Source: Ignelater luminosus (taxonomy: Eukaryota > Arthropoda > Insecta > Coleoptera > Elateridae). Taken from it: DNA of 64,000 nucleotides. The notes beneath the pieces are model-generated. The model made no database searches, was not told the origin of the DNA, and saw only the letters and a program-made list of their open reading frames with translations. Below are positions 13,153 to 28,100 of the stretch, piece by piece. The translations under genes were made by a program, and so were the position numbers. Where the stretch lies: positions 108,111 to 172,110 of the forward strand of contig VTPC01090696.1 of assembly GCA_011009095.1 (NCBI GenBank), given 5' to 3'. How positions within the stretch are numbered: position 1 is the first letter of the stretch; each line of letters starts with the position of its first letter.

Positions 13153-16100
13153 GTCAGTTATATTTCTTATGTTTTTATTAATCGTCCTGTCTTTTTTACA
13201 CAGGTCGAACCAGGGGATACATTCGCAACTACCAAAGAAGGTAAGAGTTTTTATGTTTTGAAATACTTTCGAAAAATTTTGCCAGTAACAGTTTGAAAGG
13301 TTAGGGAAATACAATTATTCCAAAAGTGGCTATATTAACATATAAACTTATAATTTTCAAATAAACAGGTTTAGGAAATTGTTAATGCAAAATTGTTTAT
13401 GTTGTTAGAAATTCTCTTTCAATATTCATGCTCTCATTATCATTTAAATAATAATTATAGTTAATGCGGCATTCTTATTAGTATTTTTCAGAAGAAATTG
13501 TTCATTTCAAAAGCGTTACGGTTTGAATCTTTCCATGGTTTTTTATAATGCTTTTCCGACCTCTTCTCAGATTAACTGACTTATTCTAATTATGTCTATA
13601 CAATAAGCATTGACGTCATATTCAAATTACTAATTTGTAATTACAGACACGTACAGAGTGGTTTAAAGTAGATGTTAATAGAGCTACCGGTAGGCTTTTT
13701 TGCCTTGATAATCAAAAGAAAAAATAACTATGCTTGACCACTACTAAAGCTTGTATGTTTGGATGATTAAGATCTTAATCAATTTTGCGATGCTTTATTT
13801 TGCATTTGCAAAACAGATAAGTTAGTTTTGTTTGTAATTTACTTATTTGGCTAGAAACCAGTCATCCGTGAATAACACTTTACTTGCAAGATATTGACTT
13901 TTAACGCATGGCAAAATACAACGCAAATTGCTGCAAAAAAGGTTGCCTCAAATTATTTAAATTTCCTATAATTCTTGTAGAATAATTCATCATAAATTGT
14001 AAATGTTACCTGTGTGGTTGATTGGCTTCTAATCTATAAAAGGGAGTTGTAAAACTGTATCAGGCTTATACCATAGTCCGTAGAATTTAGAAATTTAGTC
14101 TTCTGGAAAAGAAAACAGCTCTCCAATAATGTAACTTGACAGAAAAAAAGATATCTTGGTGTTGAACATAGTAATATACAATATGTTTAATCCATAAAAA
14201 TTGTTCTAACCTTGATTTAACCCTTTAAAGGCTATCTAGCTCATAACCTCTAAAATCTCATGCAGGATGTTTTTCTACTCCACTTGCTTGCTGTCCATGA
14301 CCAAGTATATTCCTTCCATGCTTAGTAACTATTTGATCTTCCATGACAAGTCCAAGGTCATAAATTTGGTTCAATAATTTTGCAGGATGTAATTTTTATT
14401 GTGTGACACAACTCCCGAAAACAATGTTTTCTTTTTGTAATTCATATCTTCTGAACAGCCAGTGCAGGTCAAAAATGGCAAATTACAAAACAACTCATAC
14501 TTTTTTTGGATATTCCTAGTTATAGCAAACTAGATTAATGTAAGATGCAGTATTAGAATTAAAATCGAAAATAAAACTAAAGTTGCTTAAAAATAGTTAA
14601 GATATATACGACTTAACAAATTCAGTAAAAAATAACTGAATTCAAACAGTCAGTACAGAAGCAAGCAAGGAAATTGATTACAATTTGTTTCTCTATGATA
14701 TTTATAGAATTCTTGCAAGATAAAGTTCTAACTCTCTTCCTCAAGTGAATAATTTGATTCAAGGAATGTGTAAATCTGCCGAATGACCTGTAACGCACTT
14801 CATAAAGCCAAGCAAGGTTTGGAGAAGATTCATCGTCTTCTTTGACATGAGAGCAAGTGGAACCTAGGTATGACTGAAGATTGTTTAAAACGGCGACTTT
14901 TGGCCTTTGTTCTACTCTCACTGTTAGTTAGATCACGAATACAACAAAAGTTAGATCTTGTAGAATCCTTGAAGGAAAACCAACCTTCAACCCATTGTGG
15001 AAGGTCAAATACATATTAAACTAATTCTTTTTGGTCAAGCTTAACAAACAAGTATGTAGAGTAGAACAAAACAATCTTTTGCAAAAATATTTAAAAGTTA
15101 TAAGACCTTTGAACGAGCAAATTAAGATCAAAACAAATTCTTTGAGATAAATGTTTATAATTCCTTGCTTAGCAGAAACTAGCAACAGATTAAATTTCAA
15201 CTGCTTTTGTATTATGCGTGACGAACAAACGCAGTATTCGAAAATGATTGGTTTGAAATGAAATAGAGAGCACATAGATATTTGCCGACCATTCAGCAGG
15301 AAGGCTAAAAGATAAACTGACAGTTGTCCAAAAGCTTGTTTTGCATGGCACATCTCAAATTCAAAAAAGCTTTGCTTATTGCGTTCTAATCTTCATCCTG
15401 AACCTTATCAAGAAATAGCACTAAGCAGATTGATTAATTCGAAAGTTGATTCAAATAAAGAGCAGTTGTAGAAATCCAGCTTTAACCACATACAAGTGAA
15501 GCTGAGCCATTAAATCCCAAATTAAACTTTATAATAGGAAGAATTTCCAGGAACTTAACCATTGGTTTTTGAAACCAGTCTTGAAGAACAGAACTCATCT
15601 TAAGTGCAATAATTGGTGTTGCTAATGTAAGAGTGAAGTGAAGTTCGCTTCATTTTGTGCAACTTAGGTTTGACGAATGCGTCTATCGCAGTGCTAAAAT
15701 AAGTCTTTTTGGTTTTGCCGGTTTTTAGATTTTGAAAACTACCACACTGATTTCGATTATTCTTGAATGTGTAAATGCACTTTGTCCTACTAGTCGTTTA
15801 ATGCCGTCACTTTCCGCTCTAGTGAAGAGGAAAAACCCTTTTGAATCTGATGGCCCAAAGTTGAGGTCCGTGGATAGAAGCACTTCCCAAGAATTGCTTT
15901 TATCTAGCCAAAGATGAATTCGATTTCCATAGTGGGAATTTGTAAGAGATATCAAATTGCTGCCCACTTGATCTTTTTATTTCTAATGGAGCACCATACA
16001 AAATAAATTTCTTTCGCCTGCAGAAAGCGCCTAAACCTTGACAAAAAAGCTTCACAGCGAGAAAATTAAAAGAACAAGAAGAATGACGTTTCAATTGTGT

Positions 16101-19100
16101 GCTTAGAGAACCATGTACCAAAAGAAAATAAAAGACGATTGTTCCACAAGTACCGTATTACATCAATTTTGAAAATCTTCTGAACAGTTTTGTTCAAGTT
16201 TTATCCAGTTCGCGTTTGCTTTCTTCATCTCAGGTAACCAACTCATAGATTGAACGTTTTATGAATAGTTTCGCACGGAGTAAACATAAGCGCAGAAATA
16301 AAACTTAAAGGTGTTGATAAATTGTAGTTGTTCACTGGAAATTCATTATTGTCAAGCTTCCAGTGTAGGAACATTTTTATCATGAGCATTATTTTTGTTG
16401 ATATACACTTTCACCCATAACGCTGTCATGTTACAAAATGAGAGTTTTTGTTTTAGAAAATATCTGAAAAGTTTGCCAAAGATGGTTTTTCATTCATTGT
16501 TTGAAACTTAAATGTGTTGAAATGTCTTACCATAAAGAGAGAACATGTATTTATATATCTGGATTCGATAGATCTTTTTATGAACTGAACTGTAAAGCCT
16601 TGCAAAATAAATTTGCGGTGAAAACGATCTCAATATTGTTACTCCATACTTTACATTCTGGTTTCCATGGATGCCGGTAGGATTTTTTCCAGGGAGGTGC
16701 AAAATATATAGTTGAAATTATTTTCTAAAACCATTTGAAATGCGATATTCCACAGCTCGGAAATGTATGGTTGTATCGAGATGGAGCTTATGATGCTGGC
16801 GGTGACAGGAGATTGACTTTTAAACGATCAGGACACCGCCGCCATTTATTTTTTACTGGATTATCCTATATCTCAGGAACGGTATGTTGTGTCTTGTTGA
16901 GACTTTGGTTATTGGTAGTGGTAGTGGTACGGGAACCGCTTTTAAGCCTTTTGCGGCCGTCAATCAGTTTTGGTTTTCTTAAATATATTTCGGAAACGGA
17001 TAGTCCACCGTGACGAAACTTAGTTTGCTAATAGTGATAAGGGAAAGAGATTTTCTAGTTTTGGAAATGGTCAGGATTTGCTCTTCAGTAACCCACCTGT
17101 GGTGACCCACGGACGAGTTTCGTCCTCCAATAAATGTTTTAATTCAGTTATACTGAAACATGGTGTGTTTAGTTCTCCAACAGAAAGGTTTCATCCCTCA
17201 TCAAAGTGACTGCAGTAACTACCAAGGTGGTAACACAAAGTAAAAAAGAAAGCTTATTGTACAACAATGTTTATTACAATTTCCATTATTAATGGTAAGG
17301 AATGGACATGGAGATTGAAGTTATTAATGCTTAAGAAATTTTTTATAGTTTCTAGCGATGATGTAGATTAGCTCCTTTGAGTAATATTTCTTCTTTCCAA
17401 ATTTTTTTCTTTTTAAAAACTATTTTAAGATTTTATTCAATAAGTAGTGGTTTGGACGTCCAGATTTGGAAGAATGTGTTACTGCATCTCAACATAAAAG
17501 AGTAGAATTCAACGATATTTTGAAAAATCGCAAAACTATAAAATAACTACCTTAAAACCGGGCATAATAACATTTGCCTATTTCTAATTACATTTATTCA
17601 TAGTAATGCAAGCGTGCCTACTTTTACCTCCGTCCTGGCGCCTATGCATGTTTCAAATGCAAAAGATGATTCAGTGAGTACATTATACTTATCATCAGGC
17701 AGAAGAATAAGTGTTCTGGAGATGACTCAAATTTTTCAGTTTTGCTTTTGAGCACTTCCACATAATTTTTCAAGACGTTGCTCCCTATTTCCTTTTGTTT
17801 CTTTTTTCTCAATGACAAACGTATTGATCGCCCTCTTTTTTCACATCGGTTTTTGATCAGTCGTTCGTAATCAAATCCAATGCTTTATGGAAGATGTCAA
17901 TAATTCAAAACCTAAGATACATTAAGATACCTGAAGGCTGCATGGCACTGCCAAAAGTATTAAGAACGCTCCTGAAATGAACAGACAAGTCAAAGTAGAG
18001 AAGGTCAATTAGGGAAGGTCTGCCTTGAAGATGATACTCTACGTATTATTATTACTTATTGTGATAATCATCTCAATGTTCTCAATCAAATAATAAAGTT
18101 CGTACCAAATTTATGCATTTTACGTATGCATTAAATAGAAATTTATTACTTTGTGAAGGTATATAAATAGGTATTTGAGCTTTGTTTAACACTTCATTGA
18201 AGCTTCTAACCGATTGCTTTGCCTTAGATAAATTACAATGGTAAAAAAGAGAATAGCATATCTATTCCACTGATTTTTTTTTTATAAAGGTGCTATAATC
18301 TAAGATTTTATCTACGACTTTGTATGTATCTTGATAAACTTAACCTTATTGGTTGTCAATGGTTACTTTTTCTATTGAACGCATTCTACTTAGAAAAAAA
18401 AGTTAACAATTATAGAGAAAGGTTGTGATATTTCAATTCATGTCCTTAGAAGTCAAATTCAATTTATTTATTTTTTTTAAGAATGAGTTGAAAATAGATT
18501 ATAATTTTTAAAGCCAAAGTCACATTTCCTCTTTAGTATTATTATTTTGTAATTTCAAAAATTAAATTACTACTATTTAGAACATGTTTAACAAGATTGA
18601 ATGACGCAGAATATAAAATTAGTAATAGTTAGATACTTTCGTTTCCTTTATTGCCATGTTGCAATTTAGAAATACAATTGCATTATTTGTTATCCTAATG
18701 ATTTTTCCAAGGTAAATATTGTTTTAAAGAGAATAATTAAATAAGGGAAGAAATTCAGGAATTTCATTTTTGGGTGCATATTTTAGAATACCAATTCAGA
18801 TTGAATTACATAAGCGCATGAAATAATTTAACTACAATAGTACATGCCTTTTTTGTGGGAAAACTTTTTAAATTGTTTTATTTTATATTGTTGAAGTAAA
18901 CGTTGCAATAACCTGTATAATGAGAGCTGTAATATTGCAACTCGAGAAAATTGTTTCCAAAGTCTAGAATTTTGAATGTAAATTAGGTTAGAATATCTTA
19001 TTTCAATTTACTCAATATATGGTAACACTTTTTGCTTTAAACACGACTTGCAAGTCTAACTTGAAAAGATTTCATATTCTTAATTAATTTTAAATCTAAT

Positions 19101-22100
19101 TTCTATTTAAGATAAAAAATAGCATAAAATCATGTTATATCACAGTTTATGCTAAGCTTAAATATTGCAATAGTTACGTTAATTATTTGCATATTTTGGA
19201 AAATAAAAAATAATAAATTGTAATAAAACATTTGCAGAAGAATGGGTGAGCAAAAAAACAACAGAAGTAACAAATACGAAACAAATAGAAACTAGAGTCA
19301 AGCGTCAAGTCGTATTAGAAGATGGAAAGGTCGTCGAAGATTCCGGTCCGATGGTTACCACCAACACAACAGAAGATACCGAAACTCAAGAACATCATCA
19401 AACGGAGGTAAATACCATTTGTCACACATCATTTAACAAAAATAACGACACGCCTTATTGATTTTAATCTTGTTCTAAATCAGTTGCAGCTACTTTCGCT
19501 AATAAAAAAACAAGGGAGACACTTCAGAACAGTAACTGTTTTGTTACTTAACTTCCTTTGAATGAATTATTATGAGAATTGGATTAATTTCACAACGTTA
19601 TTACAGTACTACATGATAGATAAAGTGTTTGATTATTTAGCATTTTAAAACAAAATTTTATGTATTTGGGACAATAATTATTACAAAGAAATTCCAGTGA
19701 ATTAAGGTAAACATACGAGAATCTCTAAGATAGGGGTTAAATTTGTTTTCATGTTTCGAAAAGCAATAAATACTCAATTTTCAGATATATGTAATAAATC
19801 TGAATAAGTAAGACACGAATATTATATAGTGTATATTGTCCTGTCACGATGTGAAGGACTTTTAAACAACTTAAGAGCCGCCTTGCAAATAGGATATTAT
19901 GTAAATGAATGGGTAATAATTTTTGTTCTTTGTCTAAAATGTACAATCCGACAGTTGTCTTTAAGAACCAACGAAACTATTAATGAAATAACATAAATTA
20001 TTGGTAATGTTCCTGTATTAATCGTGTTCTTACAACAGGATTTAGTAGTTTAGAATGTGAATTTTCTTGTATAAAGTGCACGGATCGCTTTGTCTTTTTC
20101 TTCTTTGTAATATCTTTTACTTCTTTCTGGAAAACATTTTTTCTGGTTTAGATGTAATAGAAAATTATTTTAGTAGTTAACAAATTTAGTTATCTGTAAT
20201 CAACACACAGTCTCAATCACCTGCTTTTTTTAGAAACAATGGAACTCCCGCATGACGATGAACTGCATTTAATAATAATCTTTTTCAATTCAAATTAATT
20301 TAAGCTGATTTCAAAAAATAACAGTCTTCTGGAAGCACTGGAAAACAGTTTGTCATTTTAACTATTACATCTGGAAATACTTACGATTTACTGACTAGTA
20401 GCTTGAATTTAGTATTAACTGAATAAGAATTCACAATGACTTCATTCCGTAATACCTGTTTAGGTACATTTAGTGAGCATCATTATTACATTGACAGTTT
20501 ATCGTAACGAAAATCATCAATAAGGGAGGAACATTAAAAATACTAAAAAAGAAAACATTATTAATCAAAGCTAAAATATTATAAACATGGATACGTAAAC
20601 ATTGTCCTCTTCAAATATAAGAAACTTGTACTAGTGTTTTGACCATTGTACTTTCACACAGTCGTTTTCGTCCTTGTTACGAACTCATCAGTGGAGGTTT
20701 TTGCAACGTCGGCTATGACGTTTACCTGAACCCTGACATTGCCGCCCCGTCCCCAAGTTGCTCCCTTCTCTCTCCGACTAGGAAATAGTCGAGGCTTTTG
20801 CTTCCGGTAAGAGTTCCGCTCTGGGAAACGACTCCTTTATCAGAAAATCCCTCCATCATCCTCCTCGCTTTTATATTCAACCGTTGCCTCCGCACAAACT
20901 AAGCAAACCAGTCACAAACCCGACATCCTATGAACCCGTCTCTCTTCACAACGTCATAGATGAAGTCTTCCAAAGGATATTAACAAATAGAATACTAGAA
21001 TTTTCACACCGAGTTCCATCCTGACAGATCCACCACGAACCCCATCCTCCGACTTCACACTGACGTCTCGGTAGTCTTTCACTCCCGACCTTGTGTAACA
21101 GGTGCCTTTCTGGACATCTAGCGAGCCTTCTGAAAGATCCAGCACGAAGGGCTTCTCTTTAAGCTGTGAGCCGCTGAGATCCCCGCCAACTTTATCCTGT
21201 TTTGCCATATCCACACGGCCAGATTCACTACCGCCTCCAACTACTGCCATCTGTCAAATACCTTGGCATTGCTTTTATCTCCACGCTGAGATGGAGCGAC
21301 GAGTTGAAGCGCTACCTGAACATACTCCCCAGACTCTGCAGCAGCATTTTAGGGTGCCACCCTCGGACGTTATTATACGAGGGTGGTCTGAAAAGTTTCC
21401 GACCTAACATTTTTTCTGAAATTTTTTTTTTATTTTTCAACATAGTCTCCTTGTTACTCTACACACTTCTCCCAGCGATGTAATAGTACTCGGCATTTTC
21501 CTCTGCAAAATAATTGTTCACGAAGGTGATTGCCTCTTCATTTGACGAAAATCTTTGTCCTCCGAGCGCAATTTTTAGATGAGGGAACAAAAAGAAGTCG
21601 CTTGGGGCTACATCTGGTAAGTAAGGCGGATGGTCAAGCAGTTCAAACCGTAATTCGTGGATTTTCGCCATGGCAACCGCTGAGGTGTGAGACGGTGCGT
21701 TGTCTTGGTGAAACAGGATTTTCTTTTTCTGCAAATGTGGCCGTTTTTTCGCAAGTTCTGCCTTCAGCTTGTCAAGTAATGATGCATAGTATGCTCCTGT
21801 AATGGTTTTACCTTTTTGAAGATAATCGATTAAAATAACTCCATGACTATCCCAAAAAACAGTCGCCATCACTTTCCCAGCCGAAAAACAGTTTTTGCTT
21901 TTTTTTGGAGCCGGTTCCCCCTTTGCAGTCCACTGTTTGGACTGTATTTTTGTTTCGGGCGTATAATGGTGTATCCAAGTTTCATCTACAGTAATTAATC
22001 GGCGCCAAAACTCGGATTTATTTCGCCTAAACTGCGCCAAAAGAGCGTTGGAAATATTCATTCGAACACGTTTTTGGTCTAACGTGAGCAAACGCGGCAC

Positions 22101-25100
22101 CCAACGCGCGGACAGCTTTCTCATGCCTAAATGTTGATTTAATATGTGACAAACACGTTCTTTTGACATGTTCATAACCTCTGCTATCTCTCTCACTTTA
22201 ATTCGGCGGTCGTCTAGCACCATTTGGTGAACTTTGGCGATGTTTTCGTCGGTAGTTGCAGTTTTTGGACGTCCCGAACGTTCATCGTCTCCCAAGCTCT
22301 TACGGCCACGTTTAAATTCAGCAGCCCAAAATTTCACTGTGGTAAATGATGGTGCAGAGTCCCCATACACAGAATCCAACTCATCTTTTATTTGCGAAAG
22401 CGTATTGCCTTTCAAAAACAAATATTTAATGACAGCTCGATACTCGATTTTGTCCATTTTCACAAAAAAAACTCACATCAACTCACTCAAACGACTGTTA
22501 CATAAAAACTGCGCGTCCAAAATGGCTGAAACTTTGGTGAGTAACTGTCAACAGATGGACAACGAAATTCAGTAGCTTTTATTTACGAGTGCTGCCATCT
22601 TTACGTTGAGGTCGAAAACTTTTCAGACCACCCTCGTACACCTACGAAACCTTCACCAGACCCACGATTGACTATCGATTCGCTGTCTTCGCCACTGCAT
22701 TACCATATGCAGACCGGAAACTTCAGTATAAGGAGAACCATCTGCAGGAGGATTCTTTGCCTGGAACACGTCAACCCTTTAAGGAAGTGTGCGTCCGAAC
22801 GGGGATTCCTCCTATAGATGCTTGTCTGGAGTTAATTCAAACAAAGGGCACGTTCTCGACATCCTCAGAACAGCTGCTCCACTTTCGTCCGGAAAATTCA
22901 AACGAATTACTTTTAAATTTTTAAACATTAAACATCTTGTAATGGGGTTATTAATTAATGTTTAATTAAAAACTCTTTTAGTTTTCCCATTGGGCTATTT
23001 TATTTCTAAGGCAGATTAAAAATAAAATAAAATAAAACTTAATTAAAAGTTTAATACTAAAGATTAAAGTTTGTTTTTGTAAGACTGGAAGCATACTAGC
23101 GTTGATTAATTATATGGGGGCTCGCCATAAAGTTTGATCTAAATTAAATGAAAAATGAATAACATCAAGACTTGAAGGTTTAGACTGGTATAATGCTAGG
23201 TTTCTGAAATCAGCGACGAATGCAAAATAATAATTCACTATATATATAGAGTGTATCTTATCTGAAACATCCGGTATACCAAGGATCTGACATTAATATT
23301 TAGTGAAAAAATGGTCAGATTTAGTCAGTTCAATTAGAGTAAGACAGTGTAAAATTATTTCATTAAAATCTTTTGAATGCGTACGTAGGCGAACTAATTA
23401 GTCCTTCTTATCCCTGATTTATGAATTATGATGATAAAACTCATGCACACTTGACTTAGGAATTAAATTATTTCTAAAGTTTATGTAACAATAATTTACA
23501 TACACGTTTAGTATCTTTTTAGATAAATATCAGTACGGAGAGTATTAATGTAATAATTATTGTTTTGCAGTTGCGAAAATTGGGCGACGACGACGAAAAC
23601 AAAGAAAAGAAAGCGCTGGAAAACGAAGAAAAAACCAATGAAGAAGACCGTAGTAAATGGGTTTCAGTACCTAATCCTGATGGTATAGTACGAGAAGTAA
23701 AAGAGCGTCGCGTGATCTCTAGAGAAGAAACAGAAGAATCTCGAGAAACGGAGGACGTGCAACACCTAGGGGACATCACTGATGAAGTTAGTATACTATT
23801 TTGTAAAATTCAAATGCCCTAAATAACACAAAACAATGGAAAGCTGGCGTATTCTTAAACATTCCTGATAGGTCAAAGTGTTTAAATGCTAGAGATGAAA
23901 CGGTTGCTTACGTAACAACGTTTAAACCTGCCTTTGTTTAATCAAACGTGCGTTACTGCAAGTAATTTCTGTTTAGGCTTTGTTAGTTTGTTAGAGGATT
24001 TGTATTCAAATAAAAAAGAAAGTAATTATAACGTAATGTTGAATGTAACTCTCTTTTGTTTTATTGCATTACCCAGTGACATTATTTTATTATTTTTTAA
24101 TAACAGGAAATGCCCCACAAAATTATGGTAGTATTATATACACTCATGTAGATCTAGTAAGAATATATTTTGCGTTAGATACAATAACAATGATGTGTTA
24201 AACAGTATCAAACTAAGCATCACGAAAACAACTTTATGGGCGTGGAGCGTGACAGTATTCATCAGCGTTGGTTTTGTGAACATCAACCATAACATGGAAC
24301 GAGATTGTTACCGTAGAGTAGCATTAAATTCTTCGTTGTAGTTGTATGATGGATTTACATGCCAAATACAATCATAAAATGACTTTAGAATCTTGATTGT
24401 TCTTCGGTTGTAATTCTCAAAATAAAATTCTATTCAAATTAAGAATTCTTACCACCCTTGAATAAGATCGTTCATTATTTTGACTACTTATAAGTGAACG
24501 TAAGACTTTCTTGGTATTTCTTTTTTAAGAAGCTTTGCCAAAAATCAAATAAGATTATACAGGGTGTCTGTAGGAAGAGGGTTCACTGATACGTCGTACA
24601 TCATCGTATCCCAAATACATTAATGACTTCTAATATGTAAAGATATACATAAATTTAAAACAAGAAAGTTGTCTTGTAATACTTGTATAGGTAGTAGACT
24701 ATGGAAATTATAGATTTATCTTAATCCATAGCTGCTATGGAGTTCACTTCAACATTTCAATCGCTGTAGAAATCATTATTTTATTTCACAACCAGTAACA
24801 GAGCTTTTACTGCAGTAAGATATACAGAGTGTTCCATTAAAAATACTGTATCTTAATGCTCGTATACGATTGTACGACCCTTTTTCCAATCCATTTTTAC
24901 ACTGGTTTTTTTCTAATGACCAATTTGCCAATCGCGGAATATTTCGAGGTTTATACAATTTATAATTATATTTACATTTATATTTACACTTATATTATTA
25001 CATTATAACCTGTCCGAGGGTTGGCACAACAGACTTCAATGGGTCGTGGGGAAGAATCACCTGAGTTTATACACGTTCCTATCTGAACTTCAAAAAGAGC

Positions 25101-28100
25101 AAGGAGACACAGAAGTGATGATTGTTGGTAGAAAAATATATTTTTGAAAAAATTGTTAGTGGAAAAATATATTATTGGAAAAAATGGAGTAGAAAAAATG
25201 GGGCAAAAATAATAGAATGACGGTAGTCCCTAGTTGGCCTGGCAGCTAATGAAACTTTCCAAACTCTAACTCACCGTCTTGTTCCATAATTAAGTTACAA
25301 CGTATACCCGCTTTCAATAGATACCCTGTAACGAATATTCTGTATTTGACAAAAGTTACCGTGTTTTAAATGCCAAGCAAAACCGTTTTTTCCTTTAGGA
25401 AAACTTTCTGTTAAACTAGTTGTTAAACTCATGTTTACCAACTCAGAAATATCACTAAGGGTGAAAAAGCGTTTACATCCTAGTAAGACATTAAAGCACG
25501 CACAAATTGCTTACCAATGGTCGATCATCCTTGTCGTGAATTCTAATTTGAACTGTATTCTGCAAGATTTTTGTGTGATTATGTAGGACGAAATCGCACA
25601 CATAAACAGAGATAATAATGGGAAACGTGGAAATAATTCTTAATTCTATTTTATTATGAACATAAATTACTTGGTTTTAATGTGATCATAAAGATGTAGC
25701 TGCATGTTGAAAATACGAGGGCGGTTCAATAAGTACCCGTGTTAGAAATGAAGACACAATTTTTTTCAAAAATTTTTTTTTTATTTTTCAACATAGTCTC
25801 CTTTTAGAAATATACACTTCTCCCAACGTTTCTGCCATTTTTTAACCCCTCCAAAAAATAGGATTTGTCGAACTCTCCAAAATACGCCTCTATCTCGGCG
25901 ATGACTTCCTCGTTTGAGCTACATTTTTTTCCCGCGAGCCATTTCTTCATGTTAGGAAACAAGAAAAAGTCGCAGGGAGCCAGATCGGGTGAATACAGGG
26001 GGTGCGGCAGCAATTCATAACGCAATTCATGCAGTTTGGCGGCGACAACTCCGGATGAATGTGCTGGTGCGTTATCGTGGTGAAACAGCACCTTCTTTTT
26101 TGCCAAATGCGGCCGTGTCGAAGCTGTCTAATAACTCACTGTAGTATTGTCCAGTGATCGTTCTTCCTTTTTCTAAAAAATCCACGAGGATGACGCCGTT
26201 CGCATCCCAAAAAATCGTCGCCATGACCTATTCGGCCAATGGAACCATCTTCGCCTTCTTTGGAGCAGATTCACCGGGAGAAATCCATTGTTTTGATTGT
26301 TGCTTAGTTTCTGGTGTGTAATGATGAATCTAGGTTTCATCAATGGTGACAACTCGACGCAAAAACTCCTTCGGATTTCGCTTAAATTGCTCCAAACACT
26401 GCTTCGAAGTTAACAGCCGCATCCGCTTGTTGTCCACCGTTAGCAATCGCGGCACCCATCGCGCCGACAATTCTTTCATCGCCAACTTATCATGTAAAAT
26501 ATTAATTGCCGTTCCGGTCGACACACCTACGGCCTCTGCTACTTCACGCACTTTCGATCAGCGAGAATCATGTCGTGGACTTTTTGAATGATTTCCTCGG
26601 TAACCACGTCTGCCGGGCGTCCTGGTCGCTCCTCATCAAAAACGGATGTTCGCCCACGTTTAAATTCGTTGAACCAATATCTAACTGTGGTCATAGATGG
26701 CGAAGTGTCCCCATAAACAGCATCCAACTTTGCTTTTATCTCCTCGCATTTTTTCCCATCCAAAAACAGAAAGCGAATTACCGAACGATACTGCTCTTTT
26801 TCCATCTTAGCTAAAATCACGAAACACGTCTTACTCAAATGGCTGTCAAATCCAAACTAACCTATTAATCAGTCTGCAATTTGTTATACCGTCGTTTGAT
26901 AGATGGCAGCACACGATGATAACACCAACTTCCCTCAGGAACGCCTTCTGTCGTCAAACACGGGTACTTACTGAACCGTCCTCGTAGACTGCACATGTAA
27001 CATTTAACTCAAGCTAGTTCTAATGTTAGCGTATGCTTCGATATAAAAAAAAATAGTTTTGAAACTTACAAAGAGTTTAAAGGATTTTATGAGTTAACAA
27101 TATTTTATAATAATTTTACAATAAATAATAGTAATAATTGCTACAACACTTTATAGGGAAAAAATGTCAATCGTGAGTGTATTCCTAGCCATATGAACTC
27201 CTAGTCCTTTTAGTCTGATTGGCCTAATAATAATGAGTTGCCGAATGGCGTACAAATTTCAGACCATTTTATGAATTTCCATCAAGGTGATAATTCTCTT
27301 TTTGTTCCTCATAAAATTAAAGTGTAATTCGCCAAACAGTATAGGCATTTCAAAGTGAGACGTTTTAAATGCGACCTAGACACTTCTAGTTTTCTCTTAT
27401 TGATCATTAATTTATCTTAAGCTAATGTCTACTACTTAGAACAATTATTATTCTTCTAAGTTTTTCGTCTTTATTTTTTCATTTACAAATGATTCATATA
27501 GTTTTTTAGACTTGTAAAGATAGCGAACTTTTGAACTTACTTTTGTACTTGGTTTTGGCAATCTCATTGTCCTTACTTTTATGTGACAGCATATCTCCGC
27601 CATGCTCTTATTTAAACTTTTTACCAAAGTCTAATGACGAAACCATAAAATGCATGTAGACTTTTTTGATAATTAGTCGGCTCTTTTGCACAAACATCTG
27701 AAAGAAGCAACTTGCCAGAGAAAACTGACAGTTTTAGAAAATAATTTAAGATAATTTTGGCAACAGTAAAACTCTGAACTTTCAATCACTTTGAGACTCT
27801 TGCCATTGTGGTTTTGAAAAAATTTTCTAGTTTGTCCAAATACTAATTATGGTCTGCTCATTTTTTAGTGTCTGCAAGCTATATTTATGTAATGTTATGT
27901 TACTTAAGTAGAATTTTACTAAAAACCTATTATACTTACGAAGATTCTTGATATATCTTTCTATCAAGAATTTTATAAAATTGAAAAGTCATAGCCGGTC
28001 TTAACTTTAGTTATAATCATTCAGAATAAAGTTAGAATTAAACATGCAATTATGTACTAATTTGTGGATTGATTCTAGGTGTTACCACCAGAGAGAATAA

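Noticed and set aside
15725..16121. Overlapping open frames on both strands near 15.7-16.1 kb
   Set aside because: Neither strand gives a recognisable protein or consistent splice sites, so coding status could not be supported.
20954..21250. 98-codon minus-strand frame over the LINE relic
   Set aside because: It is the antisense shadow of GC-rich RT sequence; the plus strand shows the recognisable RT blocks.
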